In this document: one piece after another, positions 1-8,655 of the stretch
How positions within the stretch are numbered: the first letter of the stretch is position 1
Layout: each line of letters opens with the position of its first letter
Assembly: GCA_000193795.2 (NCBI GenBank)
Contig: AEPI01000023.1
Location: 1 to 64,000, forward strand
Length of the DNA: 64,000 nt
Direction: 5' to 3'
DNA from: Neisseria lactamica NS19
GTDB lineage: Bacteria; Pseudomonadota; Gammaproteobacteria; Burkholderiales; Neisseriaceae
Notes under the pieces: model-generated
Told to the model about the DNA's origin: nothing
The model's input: the letters and a program-made list of their open reading frames with translations, nothing else
Database searches by the model: none
Made by a program: the position numbers and the translations under genes

Positions 1-15
1 ATAGGATTCCTTTAA

Positions 16-47
16 TTGAGGGATTGCCTTTTCAGACAATCCCTCAA
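16..47 (-). terminator. Hairpin after argG
   Basis: An 11-bp perfect inverted repeat (arms 16-26 and 37-47, 10-base loop) lies 26 bases past the argG stop codon. The T-run expected on the minus strand is weak, so it may be only a 3'-end stabilising stem. Confidence 0.45.
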
Positions 48-73
48 ATTGCAGCGATGCAATGTGGCGAAAC

Positions 74-1417
74 TTATTGCTTATTGCCCAACTGCGGTAA
101 TACGGAGCCTTCGCCCAATGCCAGCAAACCGCTTTGCGAGTAAATGCCCAGTTTGGCGCGGGTGTCGGTGATGTCGAGGTTGCGCATAGTCAGTTGTCCG
201 ATGCGGTCGAGCGGTGTGAACGCCGCACCTTCGACTTTTTCCATACTCAGGCGTTCGGGTTGGTAGGTCAGGTTGGGCGATTCGGTGTTCAGAATCGAGT
301 AGTCGTTGCCGCGCCGCAATTCGAGGGTTACTTCGCCGGTAACGGCTTTGGCGACCCAGCGTTGGGCGGTTTCGCGCAACATCAGGGCTTGGCTGTCGAA
401 CCAGCGGCCTTGGTAGAGCAAACGTCCGAGGCGCAGGCCGTTGATGCGGTATTGTTCGATGGTGTCTTCGTTGTGGATGCCGGTCACCAAGCGTTCGTAG
501 GCGATGTGGAATAACGCCATTCCCGGGGCTTCGTAGATGCCGCGCGATTTGGCTTCGATGATGCGGTTTTCGATTTGGTCGCTCATACCCAAGCCGTGGC
601 GGCCGCCGATGCGGTTGGCTTCGAGGAAGAGTTCGACAGGATCGGCGTATTCTTTGCCGTTCAATGCAACCGGTACCCCTTCTTCAAAGCGCACGCTGAC
701 TTCTTCGGGTTTGACTTCGACGTTTTCGTCCCAGAAGGCAACGCCCATAATGGGTTTGACGATTTTGATGCCCGAGTTTAAAAATTCCAAATCTTTGGCT
801 TCGTGGGTCGCGCCGAGCATATTGGAATCGGTGGAGTAGGCTTTTTCAACCGACATTTTGTAGTTGAAACCGTTGGCAATCAAAAATTCGCTCATTTCGT
901 GGCGGCCGCCGAGTTCGTCGATAAATTGCTGGTCGAGCCAGGGTTTGTAGATTTTCAGCGCGGGATTGGTGAGCAAACCGTAGCGGTAGAAACGCTCGAT
1001 GTCGTTGCCTTTGTAGGTGCTGCCGTCGCCCCAAATATTCACATCGTCTTCTTTCATGGCGGAGACAAGCATAGTACCGGTTACGGCGCGGCCCAGAGGC
1101 GTGGTGTTGAAATAGGCGATGCCGCCGGTGGAAACGTGGAACGCACCGCATTGGATGGCGGCAATGCCTTCGTGTGCCAGCTGTGCGCGGCAGTCAATCA
1201 GGCGGGCGTTTTCCGCACCGTATTCCATCGCTTTTTTGGGAATGGCGTTGTAGTCGTCTTCGTCGGGCTGGCCGAGGTTGGCGGTGTAGGCATAAGGCAG
1301 CGCGCCTTTGAGTTTCATCCACAACAGCGCGGCGGAGGTATCAAGTCCGCCGGAGAAGGCGATGCCGACTTTCTGACCAACGGGGAGGTGTTGCAGGATA
1401 GTATTGTTTTGACTCAT
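74..1417 (-). CDS. argG: Argininosuccinate synthase
   Basis: Joins citrulline and aspartate, using ATP, to form argininosuccinate in the cytosolic arginine pathway. The 447-residue product has the ATP pyrophosphatase P-loop AFSGGLDTS at residues 20-28 and matches the E. coli-type ArgG length, so it is the longer of the two ArgG classes. An AAGGA ribosome site lies just upstream of the ATG. It stands alone with no arginine gene next to it. The upstream leader (about 1420-1510) is AT-rich and contains a short palindrome, but no ARG box could be assigned with confidence. Confidence 0.97.
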   Translation of the reverse strand: MSQNNTILQHLPVGQKVGIAFSGGLDTSAALLWMKLKGALPYAYTANLGQPDEDDYNAIPKKAMEYGAENARLIDCRAQLAHEGIAAIQCGAFHVSTGGIAYFNTTPLGRAVTGTMLVSAMKEDDVNIWGDGSTYKGNDIERFYRYGLLTNPALKIYKPWLDQQFIDELGGRHEMSEFLIANGFNYKMSVEKAYSTDSNMLGATHEAKDLEFLNSGIKIVKPIMGVAFWDENVEVKPEEVSVRFEEGVPVALNGKEYADPVELFLEANRIGGRHGLGMSDQIENRIIEAKSRGIYEAPGMALFHIAYERLVTGIHNEDTIEQYRINGLRLGRLLYQGRWFDSQALMLRETAQRWVAKAVTGEVTLELRRGNDYSILNTESPNLTYQPERLSMEKVEGAAFTPLDRIGQLTMRNLDITDTRAKLGIYSQSGLLALGEGSVLPQLGNKQ

Positions 1418-1517
1418 GTGGAATCCTTCGGACTAAAAATAAAAGCAGAACGAGGCAAACCGCTCTGCACATGATTTGAACTTATTATCTTATAAATAGA
1501 TGAGATAATCTAGTTTG

Positions 1518-1555
1518 ATGCCGCCTGAAAAAGCATTCAGGTTTTCAGACGGCAT
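1518..1555 (-). terminator. Uptake-sequence hairpin after the small membrane gene
   Basis: A degenerate uptake sequence (GCCGCCTGAAAA) and an exact one on the opposite strand form an inverted repeat 22 bases past the stop at 1577. Paired uptake sequences at gene ends commonly serve as rho-independent terminators in Neisseria. Confidence 0.6.
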
Positions 1556-1576
1556 TTGTCCGCAATTATTGAGACG

Positions 1577-1963
1577 CTATCCGAAGCTGAATATAATGAA
1601 GCATGCTGCCCAAACCGAAGCAGCTGCCAAAGACCACAACAAGTAGCCTTTTTGCCCGGCCAAACGCCACATTTCATCTGCATTGGTTGCAACAAAAAAC
1701 AACCACAAAAAACCAAGTAAAATATCCGTAAAGACTGCCAGTGAAAAAATCATACGGTTTGCAGGTAAGAAGCTGAATGCGCTCAGAACAGCCCATTGTA
1801 TAAAAAATGTGGAAAGCGTAGCATATTTGGCGCAAAAATTGACTGCACGTTTGTCTTGATGAATTTTACGGCGAATAATCAAATACTGAACAATCAGCAC
1901 AAACGCATACACAAAAAGGCTGATAATGAACATGAAAAACGTAAAAATGCCGATTACAAACAT
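1577..1963 (-). CDS. Small integral membrane protein, function unknown
   Basis: The 128-residue product is almost entirely hydrophobic and shows about four membrane spans, roughly residues 5-28, 45-65, 72-92 and 105-127, joined by short charged loops such as RRKIHQDKR. I do not recognise a named family. A GGAAAGG ribosome site precedes the ATG. It is a single-gene unit between argG and the divergent gene at 2053, and ends in an uptake-sequence hairpin. The reading frame and topology support a real gene; nothing here points to a specific role. Confidence 0.75.
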   Translation of the reverse strand: MFVIGIFTFFMFIISLFVYAFVLIVQYLIIRRKIHQDKRAVNFCAKYATLSTFFIQWAVLSAFSFLPANRMIFSLAVFTDILLGFLWLFFVATNADEMWRLAGQKGYLLWSLAAASVWAACFIIFSFG

Positions 1964-2052
1964 GAGCCTTTCCTATCCGTTGCACCTAATAAGCAATATT
2001 GGAACAGTAATCACGGGGAATCATGAATAGCCTTTAGGCAGAAGGAAAGATT

Positions 2053-2865
2053 ATGAAAGACCGACAGCATTTGTTCAACCTCATCATCATCGGCGACGAA
2101 ATCCTGCACGGCAGCCGCCAAGACAAGCATTTCTCCTTTTTCAAATCCCTGCTGGAATCGCGCGGGCTGAAGCTCAATCAGGTGCAATACCTGCCCGACG
2201 AACCTGATTTGCTGGTCAGGCAACTGCGCCGCAGCTTTTCAGACGGCATGCCGACTTTCGTTACCGGCGGCATCGGTGCTACGCCCGACGACCACACGCG
2301 CCAAGCTGCCGCCGCCGCTTTGGATTTGCCCGTCGTCCGCCATCCTGAAGCCGCCGGGTTCATCGAAGCCGTTACCCAGAAACGCGGAGAACCGCTCGAT
2401 TCGCCCGAACACGCCCAACGCCTGAAAATGGCGGATTTTCCCGCAGGCGCGGAGCTTGTGCCCAATCCGTTTAACAACATCGCCGGATTTTCCATCCGCG
2501 AGCATTATTTCTTCCCCGGTTTCCCCGTGATGGCGCACCCGATGGCGGAATGGGTATTGGAAACTTATTACGCCGGCCGCTTCAACCAAACCGAACGCGG
2601 CAGCCGCAGCGTGTATGTGTTCGAGCAGCCGGAATCACGGCTGACGCCGCTTATGGAGCATATCGAGCAAACTTATCCCGGCGTGCGTTCGTACAGCCTG
2701 CCCAGCGTCGGTTGGACGCATTCAGACGGCACGCAGGTCAAACCGCACATTGAGTTCGGCATCAAAGCCGAAGGAGAAGCCGTCAACCTTTTGGACGCGG
2801 CGTGGGCGGAAGTGTTGCACAGCTTGGACGGATTGGGAGCAGAGCTGAAAAATCGGGTAAACTGA
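2053..2865 (+). CDS. Molybdopterin-binding (MoCF/CinA N-terminal-like) protein
   Basis: The 270-residue protein starts with NLIIIGDEILHG and carries FVTGGIGATPDDHTRQA around residues 75-92, the signature of the MoaB/Mog-like MoCF fold also found at the N-terminus of CinA. It lacks the C-terminal nicotinamide-mononucleotide deamidase domain of full CinA, so it is a stand-alone MoCF protein. The substrate is not predictable; a nucleotide or pterin is likely from the family. AGGAAAG precedes the ATG. The S49 peptidase gene follows after 39 bases and may be co-transcribed. Confidence 0.85.
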   Translation: MKDRQHLFNLIIIGDEILHGSRQDKHFSFFKSLLESRGLKLNQVQYLPDEPDLLVRQLRRSFSDGMPTFVTGGIGATPDDHTRQAAAAALDLPVVRHPEAAGFIEAVTQKRGEPLDSPEHAQRLKMADFPAGAELVPNPFNNIAGFSIREHYFFPGFPVMAHPMAEWVLETYYAGRFNQTERGSRSVYVFEQPESRLTPLMEHIEQTYPGVRSYSLPSVGWTHSDGTQVKPHIEFGIKAEGEAVNLLDAAWAEVLHSLDGLGAELKNRVN

Positions 2866-2904
2866 AAACCGTTTGCCCAAATCGGACAATATTTAAGGAA
2901 AACC

Positions 2905-3891
2905 ATGCAATACCGAATCAGAAGAGAAAACGAAGCACCCGAAGCAAAAAATGCGGGGGAAACCTTATGGGAGCGCGACATCATGCGCGAAGTGCTGCTG
3001 TCCGCCTATCAGGACAGGCGCAGGGAGCGGATGTGGAAAAACATCTGGCGCGCCGTCAGCACCCTGATTCTGGTTGCCCTGATTGCAGGCATTTTCCGAA
3101 AAGACGAAGCCGCATTGCAGTTGGCGGGCAATACGCCGCATACGGCAGTCGTCAACCTGTACGGCGAAATCGGCAACGGCGTAGAAGATCAGGTCAAAAA
3201 ACTCAAAGACGGTATGGAGGCCGCCTACAAAAACCCGCAGGCAAAAGCCGTCGTCATCCGCGCCAACAGCCCCGGCGGTTCGCCCGTCGTCTCAAACACC
3301 GCTTTTGAAGAAATACGCCGTCTGAAAGCGCAGCATCCCGGCATTCCCGTTTATCTTGTGGCGGAGGATATGTGCGCGTCCGGCTGCTACTACATCGCGG
3401 CGGCGGCGGACAAAATCTATGCCGACCCGTCCAGCATCGTCGGCAGCATCGGCGTTATCGGCAGCAGTTTTGACGCTACCGGGTTAATGGAAAAAATCGG
3501 CGTGAAACGCAGGGTTAAAATTGCGGGCAGCAACAAAGGCATGGGCGATCCGTTTTCTCCCGAAACGCCCGAACAGTCGAAAATCTGGGCGGAAATGCTG
3601 AACGGCATACACGGCGAATTTATCAAGGCAGTCAAAACCGGACGGGGCGGCCGCCTCAAGTTCCGGCAATATCCCGACGTGTTCAGCGGCAGGGTGTACA
3701 CGGGTGCGGACGCGCTGAAAGTCGGGCTGGTGGACGGACTCGGCAACATTTACAGCGTGGCGCGAGACGTGGTCAAAGCCCCCGATGTGGTGGATTACAC
3801 CCCGAAGGACGATTTCGGCAGAATCTTGGGCAGGCGTTTGGGGGCGGAACTCAAAGCCGGCGTGCGCGAAGCCTTGCAGGCTGTCCGGTAG
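2905..3891 (+). CDS. S49-family signal peptide peptidase (SppA/SohB-like)
   Basis: A membrane-anchored serine peptidase of 328 residues that probably digests leftover signal peptides or membrane protein fragments. One membrane span lies near residues 48-66, after a basic cytoplasmic segment. The core has the family hallmark MCASGCYYIAAAADKIYADP, with the nucleophile serine in ASG, followed by SIVGSIGVIGS; a conserved lysine further on would complete the Ser-Lys dyad. It is the short, single-domain form. AAGGAAA precedes the ATG. It ends at a strong uptake-sequence hairpin. Confidence 0.9.
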   Translation: MQYRIRRENEAPEAKNAGETLWERDIMREVLLSAYQDRRRERMWKNIWRAVSTLILVALIAGIFRKDEAALQLAGNTPHTAVVNLYGEIGNGVEDQVKKLKDGMEAAYKNPQAKAVVIRANSPGGSPVVSNTAFEEIRRLKAQHPGIPVYLVAEDMCASGCYYIAAAADKIYADPSSIVGSIGVIGSSFDATGLMEKIGVKRRVKIAGSNKGMGDPFSPETPEQSKIWAEMLNGIHGEFIKAVKTGRGGRLKFRQYPDVFSGRVYTGADALKVGLVDGLGNIYSVARDVVKAPDVVDYTPKDDFGRILGRRLGAELKAGVREALQAVR

Positions 3892-3910
3892 CGTTGCGGC
3901 GGTTGGCCCG

Positions 3911-3940
3911 ATGCCGTCTGAAGCCTCCTTCGGACGGCAT
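3911..3940 (+). terminator. Uptake-sequence hairpin after the S49 peptidase gene
   Basis: ATGCCGTCTGAAG and its near-complement CTTCGGACGGCAT form a stem with a tiny loop, 20 bases after the stop codon. Confidence 0.75.
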
Positions 3941-3994
3941 TGCTTTGTCCGTCTTCAATGCCGCCAAAGCGGCGTTGCCCCGGCAGGCGGCACA

Positions 3995-4149
3995 TATAGT
4001 GGATTAACAAAAATCAGGACAAGGCGACGAAGCCGCAGACAGTACAAATAGTACGGAACCGATTCACTTGGTGCTTCAGCACCTTAGAGAATCGTTCTCT
4101 TTGAGCTAAGGCGAGGCAACGCCGTACCGGTTTTTGTTAATCCACTATA
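3995..4149. mobile_element. Correia repeat enclosed element (NEMIS), full-length form
   Basis: The 155-bp element begins TATAGTGGATTAAC and ends with the inverted form GTTAATCCACTATA, the terminal repeats of Correia elements, and is flanked by the TA of the insertion site. The interior (CAGACAGTACAAATAGTACGG and the inverted TTAGAGAATCGTTCT segment) matches the long version, which in the literature includes an IHF-binding region; the transcript hairpin can be cut by RNase III and the ends can act as promoters. Confidence 0.93.
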
Positions 4150-4663
4150 CAAGCCCGCCGTTCCCGGTTTCCCCCGATTCAATCCCGCTCCCGGGTCTCT
4201 GACGGCTGCCGCACCTTGCCGCCGAAGCTGCGGAACGCAAATTTACCGAACCTGCCTTCACGGTTTTTGTGCAAAACGAAACGTCCGGGATATGTGCCGT
4301 TTCCGGCGTTGGCGGAACAAAGGGAATCAGTCCGGCGCGGATTTCGTTTTCTTCCGCACAGGCCCCAAATCTTTTGACGGTACGGCATCCGGCGACGTTG
4401 TGCCGATAAAGGTATCGGCATATTTCCTTTGTTTGGAAAAGGAAAATATGCAGGCCGGACAGGCTTGAAGGCCGGTTTTGAAGATGCCTGCCGCAAACAC
4501 CGTCCGCCGACCGGTCAAATATAAAAAACAAATAAGAATCGTTATCATAAAATGGTTGTATTTATTGGTGTTTTTTGCCTGTTTACCTTTTAATGGGTTT
4601 TGAAATTCGCTAAAATAGCAGCTTGTTTTAACGATTTGTCCGTCAACCAGTCAGGCATCAATT
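4150..4663. other. Intergenic region upstream of nuoA
   Basis: No convincing gene was found. Minus-strand frames of 73-128 codons exist (for example 4327-4548) but have no recognisable domain and overlap each other. The segment holds the Fur-like box at 4528-4546 and an AT-rich stretch (4550-4620) with a possible -10 element TAAAAT at 4611-4616, about 48 bases before the nuoA start. Confidence 0.6.
4528..4546 (-). promoter_or_regulatory. Fur-like box upstream of the nuo operon
   Basis: Read on the minus strand, the 19-mer starts GATAACGAT and matches the classical Fur consensus at 12 of 19 positions by my count. It sits about 120 bases upstream of nuoA. In N. meningitidis nuoA is one of the promoters reported to be activated by Fur with iron, and a far-upstream box fits activation rather than repression. 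Confidence 0.6.
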
Positions 4664-5020
4664 ATGTTGGCCAGTTACTTCCCCGTCCTCGTATTCATCC
4701 TCGTCGGCCTCGCGGCCGGCGTGCTGTTTATCCTGCTCGGCACGATTTTAGGCCCGAAACGCCACTACGCCGAAAAAGACGCGCCTTACGAATGCGGTTT
4801 CGAAGCCTTTGAAAACGCAAGGATGAAGTTCGACGTGCGCTATTACCTCGTCGCCATCCTCTTCATCCTGTTTGATTTGGAGGTTGCGTTTATGCTGCCG
4901 TGGGCGGTCGTGTTCAAAGATTTGGGCGCATACGGCTTCTGGTCTATGCTGGTGTTTATCGTCGTTCTGACGGTAGGCTTTGTTTACGAATGGAAAAAAG
5001 GTGCGCTGGAATGGGAATAG
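4664..5020 (+). CDS. nuoA: NADH-quinone oxidoreductase subunit A
   Basis: A membrane subunit of complex I, 118 residues with three predicted spans (about 7-30, 64-84, 90-110). It carries the conserved motif KDAPYECGFE in the first loop and ILFDLEVAF in the second span, both diagnostic of NuoA/ND3. It opens the 14-gene operon. The last codons overlap the nuoB start by 10 bases, implying coupled translation. Confidence 0.97.
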   Translation: MLASYFPVLVFILVGLAAGVLFILLGTILGPKRHYAEKDAPYECGFEAFENARMKFDVRYYLVAILFILFDLEVAFMLPWAVVFKDLGAYGFWSMLVFIVVLTVGFVYEWKKGALEWE

Positions 5021-5493
5021 AAGGCGTTTTGAAAAAAGGTTTCATCACCACCAGCGCGGATACGGTGCTGAACTATATGCGTACCGGTTCATTGTGGCCG
5101 GTTACTTTCGGCTTGGCCTGCTGCGCCGTGGAAATGATGCATGCGGGTATGGCGCGTTATGACCTTGACCGTTTCGGTATCATTTTCCGTCCGTCCCCAC
5201 GTCAGGCCGACCTGATGATTGTGGCAGGTACGCTGACCAACAAAATGGCGCCCGCCCTGCGCCGCGTATACGACCAGCTCGCCGAGCCGCGCTGGGTATT
5301 GTCTATGGGCTCGTGTGCCAACGGCGGCGGCTATTATCACTATTCTTATTCCGTTGTGCGCGGTGCCGACCGCGTCGTGCCGGTAGACGTTTATGTGCCG
5401 GGTTGTCCGCCGACTGCGGAAGCCCTGATTTACGGCCTGATTCAGCTCCAACAAAAAATCAAGCGCACTTCCACCATCGCGCGTGACGAGTAA
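5011..5493 (+). CDS. nuoB: NADH-quinone oxidoreductase subunit B
   Basis: Peripheral-arm subunit that holds iron-sulfur cluster N2, the last cluster before quinone. With the ATG at 5011 the product is 160 residues. The N2 ligands are visible as the tandem cysteines 37-38 and as C102 (SCANGG) and C132 (PGCPP). The longer frame open to 4900 lies inside nuoA and is not used; the ATG overlapping the nuoA end gives the usual NuoB length. Confidence 0.97.
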   Translation: MGIEGVLKKGFITTSADTVLNYMRTGSLWPVTFGLACCAVEMMHAGMARYDLDRFGIIFRPSPRQADLMIVAGTLTNKMAPALRRVYDQLAEPRWVLSMGSCANGGGYYHYSYSVVRGADRVVPVDVYVPGCPPTAEALIYGLIQLQQKIKRTSTIARDE

Positions 5494-5505
5494 GGGGAGG
5501 AAGAT

Positions 5506-6099
5506 ATGGCAAGTATTCAAAACTTATACGAAACCGTCAGCCGCGTTTTAGGTGATCAGGCAGGCAAAGTCATTTCAGCTTTGGGCGAGATTACCGTTGA
5601 GTGTCTGCCCGAACACTATATTTCCGTCATGACCGCATTGCGCGACCATGAAGAGCTGCATTTCGAGCTTCTGGTCGATTTGTGCGGTGTCGATTACAGC
5701 ACTTACAAAAACGAAGTATGGCAGGGCAAACGCTTTGCCGTCGTCAGTCAGCTGCTTTCCGTTAAAAACAATCAACGCATCCGCGTACGCGTCTGGGTTT
5801 CAGACGACGACTTCCCCGTAGTCGAATCCGTCGTCGATATTTACAACAGCGCGGATTGGTACGAACGCGAAGCCTTCGATATGTACGGCATCATGTTCAA
5901 CAACCATCCCGACCTGCGCCGCATCCTGACCGATTACGGTTTTGTCGGACATCCGTTCCGCAAAGATTTCCCGATTTCCGGCTATGTGGAAATGCGTTAC
6001 GACGAAGAGCAAAAACGCGTGATTTACCAACCTGTTACCATTGAGCCGCGCGAGATCACGCCGCGTATCGTCCGTGAGGAGAACTACGGTGGCCAATAA
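5506..6099 (+). CDS. nuoC: NADH-quinone oxidoreductase subunit C
   Basis: The 30-kDa connecting subunit of complex I, 197 residues, separate from NuoD (in some enterobacteria the two are fused). The family motif EREAFDMYGIMFNNHPDLRR is present around residues 120-140, followed by GHPFRKDFP. A GGGGAGGAAG ribosome site precedes the ATG. Its end overlaps the nuoD start by 11 bases. Confidence 0.97.
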   Translation: MASIQNLYETVSRVLGDQAGKVISALGEITVECLPEHYISVMTALRDHEELHFELLVDLCGVDYSTYKNEVWQGKRFAVVSQLLSVKNNQRIRVRVWVSDDDFPVVESVVDIYNSADWYEREAFDMYGIMFNNHPDLRRILTDYGFVGHPFRKDFPISGYVEMRYDEEQKRVIYQPVTIEPREITPRIVREENYGGQ

Positions 6100-7345
6100 A
6101 TTAAGAAACTACACCATCAACTTCGGCCCGCAACACCCTGCGGCGCACGGCGTATTGCGTATGATTTTGGAGTTGGACGGCGAACAAATCGTCCGTGCCG
6201 ACCCGCATATCGGCCTCTTGCACCGAGGTACCGAAAAACTGGCGGAAACCAAAACCTATCTGCAAGCCCTGCCCTATATGGACCGCTTGGACTACGTTTC
6301 CATGATGGTCAATGAGCAGGCGTATTGTTTGGCAGTAGAAAAACTTGCCGGTATCGATGTGCCTATCCGCGCCCAATACATCCGCGTGATGTTCGCCGAA
6401 GTAACGCGCATCCTCAATCACTTGATGGGCATCGGTTCGCATGCCTTCGACATCGGCGCGATGACCGCCATTCTTTACGCCTTCCGCGACCGCGAAGAGC
6501 TGATGGACTTGTACGAAGCCGTTTCCGGCGCGCGTATGCACGCCGCCTACTTCCGTCCCGGCGGCGTTTACCGCGACCTGCCCGACTTCATGCCCAAATA
6601 CGAGAGCAGCAAATTCCGCAACGCCAAAGTATTAAAGCAGCTCAACGAATCCCGCGAAGGCACCATGCTCGACTTTATCGATGCCTTCTGCGAACGCTTC
6701 CCCAAAAATATCGACACACTCGAAACCCTCCTGACCGACAACCGCATCTGGAAACAGCGTACCGTCGGCATCGGCGTTGTCTCTCCCGAGCGTGCCATGC
6801 AAAAAGGCTTTACCGGCGTGATGCTGCGCGGTTCGGGCGTGGAATGGGACGTGCGTAAGACGCAGCCTTACGAAGTGTACGGCAAAATGGATTTCGACAT
6901 CCCCGTCGGTGTCAACGGCGACTGCTACGACCGTTACCTCTGCCGTATGGAAGAAATGCGCCAATCCGTACGCATCATCAAACAATGCTCCGAGTGGTTG
7001 CGCGTGAATCCCGGTCCGGTCATCACCACCAACCACAAATTCGCTCCGCCCAAACGTACCGAAATGAAAACAGGTATGGAAGACCTGATTCACCATTTCA
7101 AACTCTTTACCGAGGGTATGCACGTTCCCGAGGGCGAGACCTACACCGCTGTCGAACACCCGAAAGGCGAGTTCGGCGTTTACATCATTTCAGACGGCGC
7201 GAACAAACCCTACCGCCTGAAAATCCGCGCACCCGGCTTCGCCCACCTGCAAGGCATGGACGAAATGGCAAAAGGCCACATGCTCGCCGACGTCGTTGCC
7301 ATCATCGGTACGCAGGACATCGTATTCGGGGAGGTTGACCGATAA
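6089..7345 (+). CDS. nuoD: NADH-quinone oxidoreductase subunit D
   Basis: The 49-kDa subunit that shapes the quinone pocket, 418 residues. I place the start at the GTG at 6089, preceded by GAGGAG, which gives an N-terminus VANKLRNYTINFGPQHPAAHG; an upstream in-frame start at 6041 would lie deep in nuoC. The motifs FGPQHPAAHG and DPHIGLLHRGTEKL (quinone-site histidine region) and the C-terminal DVVAIIGTQDIVFGEVDR are typical. Its stop overlaps the nuoE ATG by one base. Confidence 0.96.
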   Translation: MANKLRNYTINFGPQHPAAHGVLRMILELDGEQIVRADPHIGLLHRGTEKLAETKTYLQALPYMDRLDYVSMMVNEQAYCLAVEKLAGIDVPIRAQYIRVMFAEVTRILNHLMGIGSHAFDIGAMTAILYAFRDREELMDLYEAVSGARMHAAYFRPGGVYRDLPDFMPKYESSKFRNAKVLKQLNESREGTMLDFIDAFCERFPKNIDTLETLLTDNRIWKQRTVGIGVVSPERAMQKGFTGVMLRGSGVEWDVRKTQPYEVYGKMDFDIPVGVNGDCYDRYLCRMEEMRQSVRIIKQCSEWLRVNPGPVITTNHKFAPPKRTEMKTGMEDLIHHFKLFTEGMHVPEGETYTAVEHPKGEFGVYIISDGANKPYRLKIRAPGFAHLQGMDEMAKGHMLADVVAIIGTQDIVFGEVDR

Positions 7346-7818
7346 TGTTATCCGCAGAATCCTTAAAACAAATCGACATAGAGTTGGCGAAATACCCTGC
7401 CGACCAACGCCGCTCCGCCATCATGGGCGCATTGCGTATTGCCCAAACCGAAAAAGGCTGGCTTGCTCCCGAGACCATCGCCTTTGTCGCCGACTACATC
7501 GGCATCTCGCCTGCACAAGCCTACGAAGTCGCTACCTTCTACAATATGTACGACCTTGAGCCTGTCGGCAAATACAAACTGACCGTTTGTACCAACCTGC
7601 CCTGCGCCCTGCGCGGCGGTATGGCTACCGGCGAATACCTCAAACAAAAACTCGGTATCGGCTACGGCGAAACCACGCCCGACGGTAAATTTACCCTTGT
7701 CGAAGGCGAATGTATGGGCGCGTGCGGCGACGCGCCGGTGATGCTGGTCAACAACCACAGCATGTGCGGCTTTATGACTGAAGAGGCGATTGAGAAAAAA
7801 TTAGCAGAATTAGAATAG
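7345..7818 (+). CDS. nuoE: NADH-quinone oxidoreductase subunit E
   Basis: The 24-kDa thioredoxin-like [2Fe-2S] subunit of the NADH dehydrogenase module, 157 residues. The four cluster ligands are C82 and C87 (VCTNLPC) and C123 and C127 (GECMGAC). ATG and the nuoD stop share one base (TAATG), so translation is coupled. The operon is then broken by about 840 bases before nuoF. Confidence 0.96.
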   Translation: MLSAESLKQIDIELAKYPADQRRSAIMGALRIAQTEKGWLAPETIAFVADYIGISPAQAYEVATFYNMYDLEPVGKYKLTVCTNLPCALRGGMATGEYLKQKLGIGYGETTPDGKFTLVEGECMGACGDAPVMLVNNHSMCGFMTEEAIEKKLAELE

Positions 7819-7905
7819 ATTGTCCGAACACATTAGGTTTGTAATCAAACTTAACCGGTTATTCCAAAATTCTAAATTGTGATTTTAAAAAGTAACAATA
7901 AAAAA

Positions 7906-7914
7906 GGGGGGGGG
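7906..7914 (+). promoter_or_regulatory. G9 homopolymer in the ribosome-binding position
   Basis: Nine consecutive G follow five A and end six bases before the ATG at 7921, occupying the Shine-Dalgarno position. Length change in such tracts by slipped-strand pairing is a known neisserial phase-variation mechanism; here it would alter spacing or strength of the ribosome site, or, if translation starts at the GTG at 7879, the reading frame. Confidence 0.6.
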
Positions 7915-7920
7915 TGCTTA

Positions 7921-8496
7921 ATGAGAGGGGTAATCGTCAAGTGGGATCACGAAAAAGGTTATGGTTTTATACGGATAGATGGCGGTAACAAAGAAATTTT
8001 CTGCCATATTTCCGACTTTTCCCCAAGGAACCCGCGTCCTGAGATTAACGAGGCGGTCGGTTTTGAAGTGGTTTCAGATGGTAAGGGAAGATTTTCTGCA
8101 AAACAGATACGCTATCTGAATCGGGAGCGTGCAGTTTCTCCCGGATACTGCAAGAAACATCGAAAAGACGAGGAATCTCCCACTTCGATTGTTCAGGTTG
8201 TGCTGTCTTTGTTGGTCGGTTTACTACTTGTTTCGGTAATCGGCTATAAGGCGTATCAATATGCGTCAGAGAAGCTGACTCCGAAACAGGAAAATACGCC
8301 GGTTAAAACGCAAGTATTACCCGAAATAAAACGGCAGCAGCCCGACAGCAGCCCATACCGTTGCGACGGCAGGCAACATTGCTCACAAATGACTTCGTGC
8401 GAAGAAGCCAAATGGTTTGTAAGGAACTGTTCCGATACCAAGATGGACGGCGATGGCGACGGCATTCCGTGTGAAAATATGTGCGGCGGATGGTAA
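7921..8496 (+). CDS. Cold-shock domain, membrane span and excalibur domain protein
   Basis: A 191-residue mosaic embedded in the nuo operon. Residues 1-65 form a cold-shock (OB-fold) domain: KWDHEKGYGFIRIDGG and EIFCHISDF carry its RNP-like aromatic motifs. A membrane span lies near residues 84-106 (VVLSLLVGLLLVSVIGY). The C-terminus (about 148-191) is an excalibur-type calcium-binding domain with paired cysteines and the DGDGDGIPCENMC signature. The ATG at 7921 is preferred because the cold-shock fold starts there; a GTG at 7879 is in frame and would read through the G9 tract. Base use is poorer in GC than the flanking nuo genes. Confidence 0.85.
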   Translation: MRGVIVKWDHEKGYGFIRIDGGNKEIFCHISDFSPRNPRPEINEAVGFEVVSDGKGRFSAKQIRYLNRERAVSPGYCKKHRKDEESPTSIVQVVLSLLVGLLLVSVIGYKAYQYASEKLTPKQENTPVKTQVLPEIKRQQPDSSPYRCDGRQHCSQMTSCEEAKWFVRNCSDTKMDGDGDGIPCENMCGGW

Positions 8497-8557
8497 TTTC
8501 GATTGATGACGGGAAGAACAAACGCAGGTTTGGTTCAGATTAAACGAAGACAGGAAA

Positions 8558-8595
8558 ATGCCGTCTGAAAACAGACAAACCGTTTCAGACGGCAT
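8558..8595 (+). terminator. Uptake-sequence hairpin between the cold-shock gene and nuoF
   Basis: Exact ATGCCGTCTGAA and its complement form an inverted repeat with a 14-base interior. It lies inside the nuo operon, so either it terminates only partly or nuoF is read from an additional promoter. Confidence 0.6.
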
Positions 8596-8655
8596 CAGGA
8601 ACATTGAGACGGCAGGCAGCCGCAACCGATACGAAAACGAACAGGCACACCAAAA

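Noticed and set aside
1420..1510. Palindromes in the argG leader as arginine operator
   Set aside because: Short AT-rich inverted repeats are present, but similarity to an ARG box is too weak to call.
4145..4548. Minus-strand frames of 73-128 codons upstream of nuoA
   Set aside because: Several overlapping frames, none with a domain, strong ribosome site or typical codon use; the Fur-like box lies across the start of one. Left as intergenic.
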